From: Stentor coeruleus
Taxonomy: Eukaryota; Ciliophora; Heterotrichea; Heterotrichida; Stentoridae
Direction: 5' to 3'
NCBI GenBank assembly: GCA_001970955.1
Contig: MPUH01000618.1
Location: 1 to 43,055, forward strand
DNA length: 43,055 nucleotides
The first letter of the stretch is position 1. Every line of letters begins with the position of its first letter. Below are positions 1-14,400 of the stretch, one piece after another. Below the pieces are notes generated by a model. It was not told where the DNA came from. It ran no database searches and saw only the letters and a list, made by a program, of their open reading frames with translations. Both the position numbers and the translations under genes were made by a program.

Positions 1-383
1 TAAAAAGCTTTTTATTAAAAGATAATGAATGATGAAGTAGTATACTTTTGATAGAGTTTAAATTATAATAAAATATGCAATTTTTTAGTCTAAAATTTGT
101 ATATAAATTTAAATAAACCGTGTATATTAATTAAGCTTATTTACATTTGGTAAGTAAAAACTACTTTAATAATATTTAAACTATAAAGTATAGTTAATCA
201 CAGTAAATATTTATCTTTTAAAAATTAAGGTTTGACTATTGCTGCTAATATATAAAATTATCATAGTTTTTAAAAGTTATAAGCAAAATCTATCTAAAAA
301 AATAATAATTCATATTTATTATCAGTCAAGCACCCAATTTCCCAAAACTTGAATAACTCATTCAACTCTAATACCCAAAACTC
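1..383. other. AT-rich non-coding end of window
   Basis: No convincing open frame or RNA gene is visible. From about 330 the plus strand becomes C/A-rich, which is the usual composition here for the 3' flank of a minus-strand gene, matching the gene ending at 384. Confidence 0.6.
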
Positions 384-1649
384 TTAATGAAAATGGGCAG
401 TCCTCATATTTTTTCTATCTTTCATAGCTATTTTTATCAAGTCTTTAAACACATCCTCATTAAACTGTTCTAATATACTTGGTTTTTCTGGTTTTTTTCT
501 CTTCCAATTAACCATAGTACTTCCATACCAAGTCGAATTTATAACCTCAGTATTCATCATTCTCATACCATCATTATAATTCCTCATCTGCAATGAATAC
601 ACTTTAACAATCTCTTTAATTTTGTCTTTAATATAACTCAATCTTTTACTATTAGAAATAAGTGAAAAATGCTGGAAAATCTCAACTTGTTTAACCGAAT
701 CTCTTATTGTATTACTTCTTGATATATTTGTATTTATCATCGTATTTTCCATTTCTCGCCACATTTCCAATAGTTTTTCATAAAGTTTTGCCTTATACCT
801 AATAGCATTCTTCATCGTATTTTGAATAAAAATTATCTTTATAAAAAATACCTTTGATTTCCAAGTAGATAAAACAAGCTTCATACAATAACTATTCAAA
901 AATGTATCAAAAAAGTTAGACAAGTATTTTCGCCTTTGAGTTCTTTTATTTTTAACCCATTTAAGGCAATAGTATTCTAATGTTTGTATTTTCTATATAA
1001 AAAATCACTTTTAAAGCTCTACGTTTTTTAATAAATTGAAGGTTGTTTAGGATTTTCCCTATAAACAAAGCGAGGATTGAAAATTGTTTTAATAGATAAG
1101 CAACTCGAGTTTTATGGATTTTCTTTTTATGTATTGAAGTTTTGATTATTAAAGGTAGAGCATATAATGTGAAAAGGGAAAACCAGGTCATGAAAACTTT
1201 TAAGACTTCCTATGTAAAAATTTACTGGGTGTTGCTGTCGGAAAAAAAGTTTTTTGAATTTTTCTTCAAGTTTGAATTCTTTGAAGTTTTTTTTTCTCTT
1301 GATTAAGATGGATTTTGTTTTACGAACTTCTATGCTTTTAGCTTCTTGGAACTCAAAACGTATACGACTTCGCTCTTTTTGTTCTTTTGGGGTAAAGGGT
1401 CGCATGTCTTTGTTGAGGCGGATTGCAGATTTTGTTGGCTTTGGTTGAAGAGATTTGAAATACCCTGACATGTCTAAGTCAAAACTTACATTTAAACTTT
1501 TCAAAGATAGTCATTTCAAACCTATCCCCTCTACTAATTGTAAAAGTTGGTGAGTCAAAATATCTTGGTCTTGATTTTTTCAATCTTGAAGGTGTAGTAA
1601 TTTTTAAATTGCTAGAAGAGTTTAACCTATAATTAAAGTTGCTCATCAT
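384..1649 (-). CDS. Four-exon gene, basic IQ-like protein of unknown function (405 aa)
   Basis: Minus-strand exons 1649-1490, 1473-1226, 1209-1009 and 992-384 join in frame to 406 codons ending in TAA. The three introns are each 16 nt. Without splicing the locus appears only as short ORFs in different frames; the 384-923 piece lacks an ATG, and splicing supplies the missing upstream sequence. The start is ATG 1649 or the adjacent ATG 1646; a further in-frame ATG at 1748 adds a less likely hydrophobic leader. The product is very basic and mostly helical. It has a Ser/Arg-rich N-terminus, a hydrophobic stretch around FSLFTLYALPLIIK, and an IQ-like segment (FIQNTMKNAIRYK) that could bind a calmodulin/centrin-type light chain. 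The tail near KRKKPEKPSILEQF is hydrophilic. I do not recognise the family. The gene model is strong; the calmodulin link is a guess. Confidence 0.8.
993..1008 (-). other. 16-nt intron (third of the 384-1649 gene)
   Basis: The sense sequence is GTGATTTTTTATATAG, phase 0. Removal joins ...GCT TTA AAA to AAA ATA CAA and carries the frame through to the stop at 384. The donor is GTG instead of the GTA seen in the other six introns. Confidence 0.75.
1210..1225 (-). other. 16-nt intron (second of the 384-1649 gene)
   Basis: The sense sequence is GTAAATTTTTACATAG, phase 0, between CCA and GAA. It moves the reading frame from the 1226-1473 exon to the 1009-1209 exon. Confidence 0.75.
1474..1489 (-). 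other. 16-nt intron (first of the 384-1649 gene)
   Basis: The sense sequence is GTAAGTTTTGACTTAG, phase 1; it splits a TAC codon. Without removal the frame ends about ten codons into the following sequence. Confidence 0.8.
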
Positions 1650-2446
1650 AATATTTTTAAGTTTAAAATATAAGCTGAAAAATGATTTTTTGTTTGGGGC
1701 TAAAAATTTAAACGGATTTTTTTTAATTGGCCAACATGAAATAAACATAAATATTACTTTGTTGTGGTGTTAGAATAAAAATATCATCAAAATTCTGGAA
1801 GCAATAATGAATATGGAATTTCTTTAAGGTTATATATTTTGTTATTTTTGTGATAAAAGTGTTAATTATAGTTATGTTTAACTCTGCTGTAGACTTTCTG
1901 CTTGTCTATTATGATAATAGATTCAGGTAGAGTATGCTCTCTAATCAATTTAATGAGTGTTACTGAATTTATATTTTCAACTCTTATCAAAATATCTTAT
2001 TTTAATCTATGAATTCTATGCCTCCTATAATCCATACCCATAAACAGCATGGTTTCTGTTATTCTTTTCGTTTTCAGAGTCAACTTGAGCTTATTCTTGT
2101 ATATTATTAAACTGAAAAGTATCATACCTAATAATATTTTTCCCATATTAAACTTAAAAGGAATATCATTTTACAAATAAACAAGAGAATTTATTGTAAA
2201 CTAATAATCATAAAAGCACGATTTATTATATATATCTTAAACAAAACAATAAGTTTAAGATATTTTGATAATACAAGGCCTTCTAATCTCTCATTTACTA
2301 TAAGCTTTATATTAAAAACGCATTCTTTATAATACATAATATCTAGGGACATATAAATTTACCTTACTATATTCATTCTTTAAATCACTATAATTCTTTA
2401 TAGTTACCAATACACATTTAAAACATACCATTAATCTTAATTTATA
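1650..2446. other. Divergent intergenic region
   Basis: About 800 bp separate two divergently transcribed genes, so both 5' flanks and promoters should lie here. It is AT-rich with stops in all frames. A 33-codon ATG frame starting with MNSMPPIIHTHKQ near 2009 is too short to support. No tRNA-like or repeat structure was seen. Confidence 0.5.
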
Positions 2447-5400
2447 ATGTATTTAGTGCTGATCTTATTGAGTCTTTTATGCTCCAAAGCCTTTCTTATA
2501 GGCTGTAAAGATCATTTTCAAGATGAATGCTTTGAATGTATTGAAGGCCTAAAGCTAACAGAGAACATATGCTTATACGCTTGCCCTAGTAATTACATTG
2601 ATCTTGGATCAGAATGTCAAGCCAATTCAAATATGCTCTTTGACATGAACCTCGAGGGCTTCACTCAACTTCAAGCAACCGAATTGGACTCATTTTCAAG
2701 CCCAGCCAATGCGTCCTTTTCTAACAATTCTCGAGATGCCCCTCTTCTGACCTTGGACCGAGGCTTTTTTTTTGACGAAAGTTCATCTCTTACCTCTAAA
2801 AACTATTGGGTCCCAGGACCGAAATTCTCCTTGAGTTTCTGGGCGAATATTATATCTCCAGGGTCTTTTATATCAGTATCCCATGCTTTTGGGGTGTTTT
2901 TTAATTCTTCAGAAGTAACCAGTTGGACCTATCTAACTCACAGCAAACTTTTTAAAAAATTCTCAGTATCTGGATTATATTCTCAAAAATCATGGACTAT
3001 TTTTACTATTTATATCTATCAGAATCGAACTTTCACTCATATCGACTTGTCAATTCAAGATACCTTGACATCTTATTATATGATAGGCGAATCACGTTTT
3101 GATCATCCTAGCTATGATTGGACTATTGGCAATGGCTTTAGAGGATTTTTGTATAGGATCCAAGCGGCTAATTTTTATACAAAAATCAGTACAAGTTATG
3201 AATTGGTACCTTGCACTTATAATGAATATTGGAAAGATGGTACTTGTTTGGAGTGTAGTGAGGATTGTCAGAAATGGCCTTGGTGTATTAATGAATTTTG
3301 TGAGTATTGTCAGGATTCTTGTCAGAAGTATAAAATTCATAATAATGGAAGGAAGCTTTTTATATGTTTGGCTAATTGTAATAGCTGTACCGATGATTCA
3401 AAAATTAATACATGTACTGAATGTGCTTCATCATATAAATATATCCAAGGAGTTTGTATTAAAAATTTACCAACAGGATTTTCAGCATGGAATGTTCAAG
3501 ATAACACTGAAGTTATAGGATTGGATTTTAACAACAAAATTTCAAATACTATAACAGCTAGTAGTGGGGCATCTTCAGCCTCAGCATCAGGTGGCAGCAC
3601 TGATAACTTTTATTATTTACCAGGTTATGATAGTGATGACCCAAGGGCAACAAAAGAACGTGGCTATTACTTCAATTCAAATGCTTATATGAAATTTGTA
3701 AGCAATCCACTAATCTTTGCTCCTGAATTCACAATTTATGCATGGATAATGCCAATTAATAACTATGGGACAATATTTTGCAAACAAAATAATGATTATT
3801 CAAAAACAATTGTAGGGCTCTTTCTTAATGATTTTTATTTAAAAGTTACTGTTTTAGATAACGATGCTTCAGGTACACTTGTAACAAGGCTGACTTCCAA
3901 TAGTTGGAGCTATGTTTCTGTATCATTATCGTTGGAAACTACAAATGGAGCTGGCTATTCAGTAGATTTTGTAGCATCAACCTCTTTAGAAACGACAAGC
4001 CTAATCTTACCAAGTTTTCTTGACGATGACATCAGTGCAATAACATATTTAAATCTTGGAATGAAGCCTTCAGTAGCCAATGGCTTTAACGGATTTTTAT
4101 GGAAATTCGGTATTTATAATATTAAAAATCCTGACTTATCTACTATTAAGAGTCTTGCATCTCCTATTGTTGCATTAATAAGCCAGTTTTATGATTCAAC
4201 TGTGCAAGACTGTGATGTTAATTGTCAAGTAAATGGCTGTGTTAGAGCAGATACAGTATGCAATTTGTGTTATGATCCTATCTGTCTTAAATGCAGTGAT
4301 TTTACAAGATCTTGTACTCAGTGCGATATAGGATATTACCTTATTATAAGTCTTTGCATTACAAAATGTCCAACTGGATATACTGGAACTAATTGTGATA
4401 CTCTAGTCGAACCAGCTTTAGACATCTCTCTTGCAAATATTATTAAAGACAACTTTTACGCGTACTCGGATTTAATTGCGCATACTGGTATTGATAGTAA
4501 TTTTTATCCATATACTGATAATTCTAATCCTATTCCTGCAAAAGACCGAGGTTATTATTTTACAGGCAGTTCTTATATGTATTTAGATGATAACAAATTT
4601 GTTTTTGCTCCGATATTTACTATTTATGGTTGGATCAACATTGAAACCTCAAATGGACAGATTTTTGCAAAGCAAGATGATACTTATTATCCTATTTATT
4701 TATTAGAAATCAAAGATTCGAAACTCAAAACAACAATAAATGCAAAAGAATATACAACCAGTTCTTTGTTAAATATAAATACTTGGAATTTTATTGGAGT
4801 TAAATATTCTCTAAGTAGTGACTTTATATATACAATTACAATGGCTATCAATGGAAATCAAGATAGTGCTACAGAATCACCTGGAATTGTTTTCGATGAT
4901 AGTAAAAACATTTTTACAGTTTATATCGGTAACTTAAAATCTACAATGAACAACCCATTTATAGGTTTTATCTATAGCTTAAAAATCTATAACTCCCTTA
5001 CTCCTGATTTTGTTGCACTAACATCAATAACCTCAACTATCCCTAACTATCCTCTATCAAACTATGGTGTAGGAAGCAATTGCAATTCTTTATGTTCCAC
5101 AAAAGGATGTGTTAGATATGATATAAAATGCAATCTTTGTCAAAATCAAAAATGCTACACTTGTGAAGATTTTACTGGTTCTTGTACGACTTGTATAGCA
5201 AATGCTTCAGGAGAACCTAATTGTGTGTGTGATAATGGTTATGCTTGGAATTCAGTAACAGAAATATGTTCGCCATGCACAACTGGATGTTCAATTTGCA
5301 CAAATGATAACCAAGCTAGTTGCACATCTTGTAGTGCAGGGTATTATTTGTTGAGCACAACTTGCTTGTCATTTTGTCCTACTGGGTATACAACTTCAGG

Positions 5401-8400
5401 GACAACATGCAGTGTGGACTCATCTAATGGGTATATTTTTTATATAAAACTTGATAAAATCTCAGATACTGTCACGGACCAAAGGAAAAATATTCAAGTT
5501 GACACAGGTGCAAATACGAATTTTTATCCAACTTATGCTACTACAGACCCTATGGCCAGTCCTCGTGGGTATTATTTTACAGGAGCTTCTTATATGAGAC
5601 TACCTCCAAATTCTATCAGCTCAGCGACTTCTATAACCTTAAGCCCAGTGCTCACCTTTTCATCATGGATCCGTTATTCCCAATCAGGGACAATTTTCAC
5701 AAAGCAATCCAATGCATCTCCATACACAAGTTCATTAAAAGTATACTTATCTGGAGGTTATCCAACCTTATCAATACTTTTAGATAATTTAGGTACTAAA
5801 TCAACAAGTTCAATATCTTCTTCTACTTATTTATCAACAACAGACTGGCATCAATTTGCTTTTATTATAACCTTAAATGGAGGAACTATGGTAGAATTTG
5901 TTATTGATGGGACTAGTCAAGGTCAGGTTTTTATAGGTTATTATGTGCTTATTGATTATACTTCATCTTATACTATAACTATTGGTGCTAAAGCTGGAAG
6001 TTCATTTTCTTCTTTTTTTGCAGGTTATTTATATAGTATGAAAATATGGAATTATGAAGAAAATCCTATAACTGAAGATAATGGAGTCTGCTCTGGATGT
6101 AGTTATTGTCCACCTGAAGGATGTATAAAAAACTGTCCTATTGAGTATTATTGGGACTCTGGATCAAGTAGTTGTCAAGCATGTAAAAGTAACTGTGCTG
6201 CTAAAGGATGTGTAAGGGCTGATAATAGTTGCAACCTTTGTAGCAATCAGATTTGCTATCTCTGTGATGATTTTACATCCTGCCAGACAACAAGCAACCC
6301 ATGTATATCAGGAGCATCACTCTCAGCTAGCCTTGTCTGTGAATGTAACTCTGGATTTTACTTCGACACAGTTTTAGAAATCTGCGCAGCCTGTCCTTCA
6401 ACCTGTACAGCATGTACAAGTTCTTCACTTTCTGGATGTACATCATGTACTGGGACAACTTATGAGCTTTTTGGCCTTTGTAGAAATATATGCCCATCTG
6501 GGTATAGTTATGGGACAAATACTTGTGATGTGGATAATACTTTAATCTTAAAACTGACTTTTGATAAAATTGAAGGAACTATAACAGATGCAAGTCCTCA
6601 AGGTGCAGTGGCTACAGGAGGTAGTAGTTCAACATTTTATCCAAGTTATGAATCTAATGATCCTAAAGCAGCAAAATATAGAGGATACTATTTTAATGGA
6701 GTTAGTTCAATAATAAATCTTCCTCCATATAGTACTCATGCAACACCAATATTGTTTATAGCTCCAAAAGTAACAATAGATGCTTGGATTTTCCCTGTAG
6801 GGAATTCAGGAACAATAATCGCAAAACAAGATGTTACAAATTTTGCCCCATTGTTTAAAGTTGACTTATCCTCAAGCATATTACGTTTTACAGCTAATTA
6901 TGATACATTAGGTCTTAGAACAGACTCTTGCTCTCTATCAATTACCCTTAACACATGGGCTTATATTGGTTTTTCATTAGACTACTCATCACCATCTTCA
7001 TCTTTAACTTGCTACATAAATGGAGCCTCATCATCATCTACTTCTTTAGGTTCAGGTTTTTTAAGCGATACAGTCTCATCATGTAAATTCCTCATTGGTT
7101 CTCAATACTCAACCTCAACAACTTTTTCTAATTATTATACAGGGTTTATTTATTATATCAGTATAGACAATTCTCATCAGATCCCATCATTTTATACAAC
7201 AACTTGTTTATATAGCAGTCCTATCTGCCCACCTATATTTTCAGTTTTAGCTTCTTGTACAATTGATAAATATTGGAGTGGGCCGAATTATAATGATTGT
7301 TCTAATTGTAATGCAAATTGTGCTAGTGTTGGTTGTGCTAATTCTGGAGCATCATGCACACTTTGTTATGATATTATATGTAATTCATGTACTGATTATA
7401 TAACAGGAACATGTACTGCTTGTAAGACTCATTCTAGTAATATAGCTAGTTGCCAATGTGATTCTGGTTATTATTGGAATTCAGTTAATGAAGGTTGTGA
7501 AAGTTGTCATTCAACATGTGGGACATGTACAANCACACTTTGTTATGATATTATATGTAATTCATGTACTGATTATATAACAGGAACATGTACTGCTTGT
7601 AAGACTCATGCTAGTAATATAGCTAGTTGCCAATGTGATTCTGGGTATTATTGGAATTCAGTTAATGAAGGTTGTGAAAGTTGTCATTCAACATGTGGGA
7701 CATGTACAACATATGGTTTTATGCAATGTAATACATGTAAAAGTGGATATGTTAAATTAAATAATGCTTGTCATCCTTATTGTCCTACTGGTACATCAAG
7801 TGATGGTGCTGGTGGGTGTACTGTGATTAATAGTCCAGCTTTTGATTTAGAGCCTCATAAAATTGAAGGAGTTATTTATGATAAAGTTAGCAATATACCT
7901 GTTGTCACTGGGATTTCTTCAACTTTTTATCCAACTTTAGAATCTACTGACCCTTATCCTTTACAAGATAGAGGTCTTTATTTTAATGGAGCTAGTTATT
8001 TGATACTCCCACCTTCTACTGAATATCCAACTCCTGTGTTTTTGTTTGGGAATACTTTTGTTGTTAGTGCTTGGGTTTTTCATATTACTGATGGAACTTT
8101 ATTTGCCACACAGACTTCTACTTTTACTAGCTCAGTTAAGATTGTTGTTACAACACAACCTGTTATTTATATTAATTTATTAGATACGGGGACTTTGTAT
8201 TCGTATACTTGTCAGGGTGCTTTAGGAACTTATTGGAATTTTATAGCTTTTAAGATTAAATTACAGACTAATGGTGATACTACAGCTGAGTGCATAGTTA
8301 ATACAGTTTTAGATTCTCCAACTGTGCTTATTAATGGATATTTTGTCTCTTCAACAACTTATGCTGTTGTTGGAACTCTGAAGACTTCTTCAACAGCATA

Positions 8401-11400
8401 TTCTAATTATTGGACTGGACATTTGTGGTCATTAAAAATCTACAACAATTACGTAACTCTTACCGAAACTACAAATGTATGCGTCACAACGCCATTTATG
8501 TGCACCTTATGCCCATCATCTACAGGTTCCTGTATCAACAAATGCGCACATAACACTTATTGGGACTCATCAACTTGTGCTAATTGTGATGCATCTTGCC
8601 AAAGCTGTGTCCGAGTTGATTCAGTCTGTAACATTTGTTATGATGAAATCTGTTATAAATGTTCTGATTTTATAACAGGTACATGTACTCAATGTAAACC
8701 TAATGCATCTTTAGCTAGTGGAACTTGTAGTTGTAATATGTATTATTACTGGGATTCTACATTAAAATCTTGTACTCACTGTAATTCTAAATGCAAAATA
8801 TGTGATGGGGCGAATTACTTAGACTGTTTAAGTTGCTTAGCAGGTTATTATTGGTTTTATGATTTATGCTTATCAACATGTCCAAGTGGATATACAACAA
8901 ACTCAATAACTTCTAATTGTGATATGAACTATCAGAAAGTTTTTGATTTAAACTTTGATACTATGAGTGGACAACCAGCTGATTCTAGTACATCAGGGAT
9001 AATGACCCGTGCAGGGAGTACTACAACTTTTTTCCCTAATTATGAGACTGATGATCCTTATGCTTCATATAAAAGAGGTTATTATTTTACTGGGGCTAGT
9101 AAAGTTTATATGCCGCCTTATACAGGAAATACTTTACCTTTGTTAGTATTAGCTCCTGATATTACTGTAGCTTTTTGGATAAGACCATCAGGTGATGGGT
9201 CGATTATTTATCATCAAAATAATGCGGCAGGGGTTTCAGTTTATTTTGGAATTAATATTGTGTCAAGTATACCAACTGTTAATATAAAACTTACAGATGC
9301 AGGGATAGTTGCAGTTTCTGCAGTAACAGCTGTAACTCTGGATACTTGGAGTCATGTAGCTTTTACGGTAAAGGTTATAAGGACTGTTGGTACTGATGTT
9401 ACTTGCTATTTAGATGGGACTCAATCAAATCAAGCTAGTTATGCTTTAGATTACTTTACAGGACCTACAAGTAATTTTCTTTGGATTATTGGGGCTAAAT
9501 ACTCTTCGACTACAGCTTTTACAGAATTTTATACTGGGTATATTTACTCGATTACTATATGGAATTATGTTTTTAATACTTTGGCTGATTGGTCTTTGAC
9601 TACAACTTGTACAGATAACCCTACAGTTTGTACTGTGTGTCCGGTTTCAACTGGAGAATGTATGCCGGACTGTGGCCTTGCTGATTATTATGACCCTTCA
9701 ACTAAGACTTGTGGTTCATGTAAAACTTCCTGTACTTCAGGTTGTCGAGATGTAACTTATTGTAACTTATGCCAAGACTTTAAATGTAGTACCTGTAGTA
9801 CATTCACATCAGGATCCTGTAGTTACTGTAAAGCTAATGCTGCTTTTGTTGGTTCAACCTGTGAATGCAACACCCTTTATATATGGTACGATGTAGATGA
9901 AGTTTGTTCAATGTGTTATGCAGGATGTTCAAATTGCGCAACACCTTTACATAATGACTGCATAACTTGTTCCTCAGGTTATTATCTAACATACTCAGAA
10001 TGTCTTAATTTTTGTCCATTTGGATTTACAGCCAATACTGTTACTAAAACATGTACAGCTCCAAGTGATATTTATGTTTTCCAATTGGACTTTGCTAATA
10101 AAATTGAAGGTCAAGTTACAGACAATAAGCATGGTTTCCCTGTAATGTCAGGTAGTACTTTAGCTTTTTATCCAACATATGATAGTGATGATCCTTTAGC
10201 AGCTGATATCAGAGGTTATTATTTTACTGGAGCTAGTTTTATGGATATACAGCCTGCTTCAGCAGGTTTATTAAATTTCCCTTCACGATTATGTTTATGT
10301 TTATGGGTCAATTATATCGCTGATGGAGCTTTACTTGCTAAACAGAATATCCTCGACCCTACAAATAAAAATTTAGTATATAGAGTTGTTTCTAGTGCTT
10401 TACAACTATCTATAATTCTAACAACAGGAACTTATTCAGCTGCTTCAGCTACTTTACTTACTGCAAATACTTGGTCTTATGCTTGTGTTTCAGTAAATAT
10501 TATATCAGACCCATTAACTCTTGATTATGGTTACACTGAAGTCACTTTTACTATTAATGGTGTAAGTGACTCATCACAATATCTTGTTGTTGACTATTTC
10601 ATGGATCTCAGTACATCATTTACTTTCCTTATCGCTGCTGAATATACTGCTTTAAGCACAAAAGGGAATTTCTTTGAAGGGTTTATATGGAGAATCAGTA
10701 TGTGGCAAGACTCAAACCCTAGTTTTACTAGTGAATATACAACATCATGCTCAGGATGTAGTATTTGTCCAAGTAGTGGGACTTGTTTGAATTTATGTGC
10801 TAAAGATGAATTTGCTCCAAACTGTAATCCTTGTGATTCTACATGCACAACAACAATAACTTGTATAACTGACACAACATGTAATTTATGTTATGATTTA
10901 TATTGTGAAATATGTAATGATTATACATCAACTGGATGTACTCAATGTATTCAATATGCGAATTTCTTATCTGGCGCAGGCAGTGCCTGCGCATGTGATT
11001 CAGGGTATTCTTGGAATAGTGGTACTGAAACTTGTGATGTTTGTGAAAACCTTTGTGCACCTTGCCCTGATCTTAAAACAACAGGATGCTCAGGGTGTAT
11101 CCCAGGAGCATATTTTCATGATTCTGTATGTATGCCTTGGTGTCCAACTGGTTTTCTTGCAGGGACAACAACATGTAGTGGTACAAGTGGTTTAGTATTC
11201 AAAATAAGCTTATTAGAAATCAAAGGGACAATAACAGATACAGTAACTAACAACATTCAACTTTTAACAGGTACTTCCTCAGCATTTTACCCAACTTATG
11301 AATCTAATGACCCTCATGCAACCCAATCAAGAGGTTATAGTTTTAATGGAGCTACTTCTTATATGAGTTTTGTTTATAATTCTGATAACAATAAACAAAT

Positions 11401-14400
11401 GGTCTTCAGCCCTATATCAACAGTTGGTATGTGGATATACCCATTAGCATATGGAGGGATGTTTTTATCCAAAAAAACCAACACAATCTCTAACTATTTG
11501 CTTTTTGAAATGACTTTATCTGGAAACCTAAAACTAAGTGTACTTCTAAAACTTATATCTAGCATATATACAAAAACCTCAACATTGACTGTAACTTTAA
11601 ACTCATGGAATCATATCGGATATAATCTATATATAAATGCTGATAATACTGAATTGATTTTTTATGTAAATGGTATTGCTGATACTGCTCAAATTATAGA
11701 TGCAGGGCATTATGAAGATCTAATTTCCAGCTATCTTTTTTCTATTGGTGCCGATTACACAAGTACAACTGCATTGCAAAATTACTATAATGGGTATATA
11801 AATGAAGTAAAAATTTGGAGTATGAAATACAATCTTGCACAAGAAGTTGGAAGCTGTAGTTCTTGTAAATGCCCAGCAAGTACTGGAGTTTGTCTAAGTA
11901 CCTGCGCTTTTAATCAATATGAAGTAACTGGAACATGCTTTAATTGTCTAGCTTCATGTACAACAAGTTGTGTTCGAAGTTCAGACTGTAATTTATGTTA
12001 TGATATACTCTGTTCTTCATGTAAAGATTTCTCAGCAACTGGTTGTACAAGTTGTAAAACTAATGCTAATCTTATAACCCCAGCAAATTCATGTCAATGT
12101 ATGGATGGGACATATTTTGATTCAGCCTCAATAAGCTGTGTAAGTTGTTTTACTTATTGTAACAAATGCACAAGTTCTAAAAATGGTGACTGCACAGCAT
12201 GTAAATCTTTAAGTTATATGAACCCAGAAACTGGATTATGTTTAAGTTCATGTCCAGTAGGATATACTATAGTAGGTAATGTTTGTAGTGGAACAAGTAC
12301 AAATGTATTAGCAGTGCATTTCAAATTTACATATTTAACTAATACTATGGTTGATGTTAAAGGGGTGTATACATCATATATGGGTTCAACAAGTAACTTT
12401 TTAGGGAATTTCGATACAAATGACCCTTATCCGATTTATAGCAGAGGATTGTATTTTAAAGGAACTAGTTATGTAGTTTTACCTCCAAATAGTGCTGATG
12501 TTAATAGTATTATTCTAGGAAATTCACATAGTATTTCTATGTGGGTCAGAGTTAAAAGTGGTAACCCTACTCATCATTATGTTATGTCAAAAGAAGATGG
12601 GACTAATATTAGAGCTGCACTTTATATTGATAAAACAACTATGCTTACTTATGCTGTATATAGACTATATTCAGATACAACTAATAGTGGAAGTGTTTTA
12701 ACGGCAACTGGTCCAGCAATTCCATCTTTTGATTCCTGGTGCGAAATTGGTGTGACCTTATCAAGGACTGGATATTCAACTGAGCTCCGAGCTTATCTTA
12801 ATGGTGTTAGTGGCCTTGTTTCATCTTTACCTAATACTTTTTTCCATGATGTTACATCTAACACTTTCCGTCTTGGATATAGTGCTGTGAATTCAGCTTA
12901 TATGCTTGGATTTATATATGAAATACGCATATATAATTATGTTAAAGCTTTCTCAGTACCTAGTACTAGTTGTGGTTGTGGAGGTTGTACAGCTGAAAGT
13001 ATATGTTTATATTCATGTGATTATCTTTATTATTTCGAAAGTACTTGTAAAAATTGCTTAGCTTCATGTACTACTGGATGTATTAATGGGAATAATTGTT
13101 ATCTAAGCCTTGATGCTTTATGTTCAGTTGCTATAGGTTTTGAAATTACTCAATGTACTCAATGTATACCTTTAGCCAGCGGAGCTGGCAATGGCTGTCA
13201 ATGTATGCCATATTCATCATATACAACAAGTACAGGAACTTGCGATTGTATATCAGGTTATACACTTTTTAATAATGAATGTGTTCCTTGTTTTTATCCA
13301 TTACAAACTACAGATTTAGAAGGGTATTTTTCTGAAGACTATCTCTCATTGATTTTCAATTCGACTATTGCTGTTCAAAGTACAACTTCTAGTCAATGTG
13401 ATGAGCTTTTTGAAACTAGTTCTTATGAAATGTTAGGTATAGATCCTTCATGTAAATGGTCAAGTGATAGAATGGTTTTATATGTAACCCTTGGTACTAA
13501 TGCTACAGTTACACAAAGTCCAATAACTTTTAAATCTAAATCTTTGTTTACTGATACTTACATGTGTGGGATTTCTCCAGTTTCTGTTACAGTAAATATT
13601 GATTATAAATACCCTAAACCTAACATAATCCCTATAGCTTGGCTTCTAGCCCCAATCCAATCATTTATCCAATGCGATGATTTAAGTTTAGATGGGTCAA
13701 AATCTTCAAATAGTTTTAATAGACCCTTACAATACTCTTGGATTTTTGTCAGTAGTCCTAAACTTGATGTGCTTTCAGGATATGAAGATGCTAATATTTC
13801 AAACAACAAACTTTTTTTCACCAGAAGTTCATTAAAAGCATCATCTGTATCAGTAACAATGAAAGTTATAAACTGGTTAGGATATTCAGCTAGTATAAAA
13901 CAAAACATAGAAATCATAGAGTCTAAAGGTCTACATTTAGTCATTGATGGAGATACAAAATGGACTATGACAACTGTAGATTCTAAAACTATCTTCATCC
14001 AAGCTACAAGTTCATGTGACTTTTCTACAATGCTCAGTTATTCTTGGGATATAGTAAAAAGTGAAGGCACATATGCTTCTGTTGATAAAACCGCTTTATG
14101 GAAAGCTCAGACTGTAAGTTCAAGAATATACGTTCCAGCTAAAGTTTTAAAACCAGGCCTTTATACTTTTCAAGTCAATGTTACTGATAATGCAAATTCT
14201 ATGTCTGGTAGCACACAATTTACTATAACAATAGTCCCACAAGATTTAATTGTTCAATTACCAGCTGAATATCTTACTGTTGATATGAGAAGCAAAATCA
14301 AAGTTAGTGGAGAAAACTGTTATGATCCAGACCTTTTAACTGGTAGTCTAATATACAATTGGACATGTCAAGACTCAACTGGATTATCATGTACAAGTTT

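Noticed and set aside
1254..1448. 64-aa plus-strand ORF opposite exon 2 of the first gene
   Set aside because: Antisense to a spliced frame that runs through four exons.
3099..3518. 139-aa plus-strand ORF and similar short frames inside the giant gene
   Set aside because: They overlap a clearly coding frame with domain motifs and lack any feature of their own.
13603..13998. 131-aa minus-strand ORF opposite the REJ region
   Set aside because: Antisense shadow; the plus frame encodes recognisable REJ motifs.
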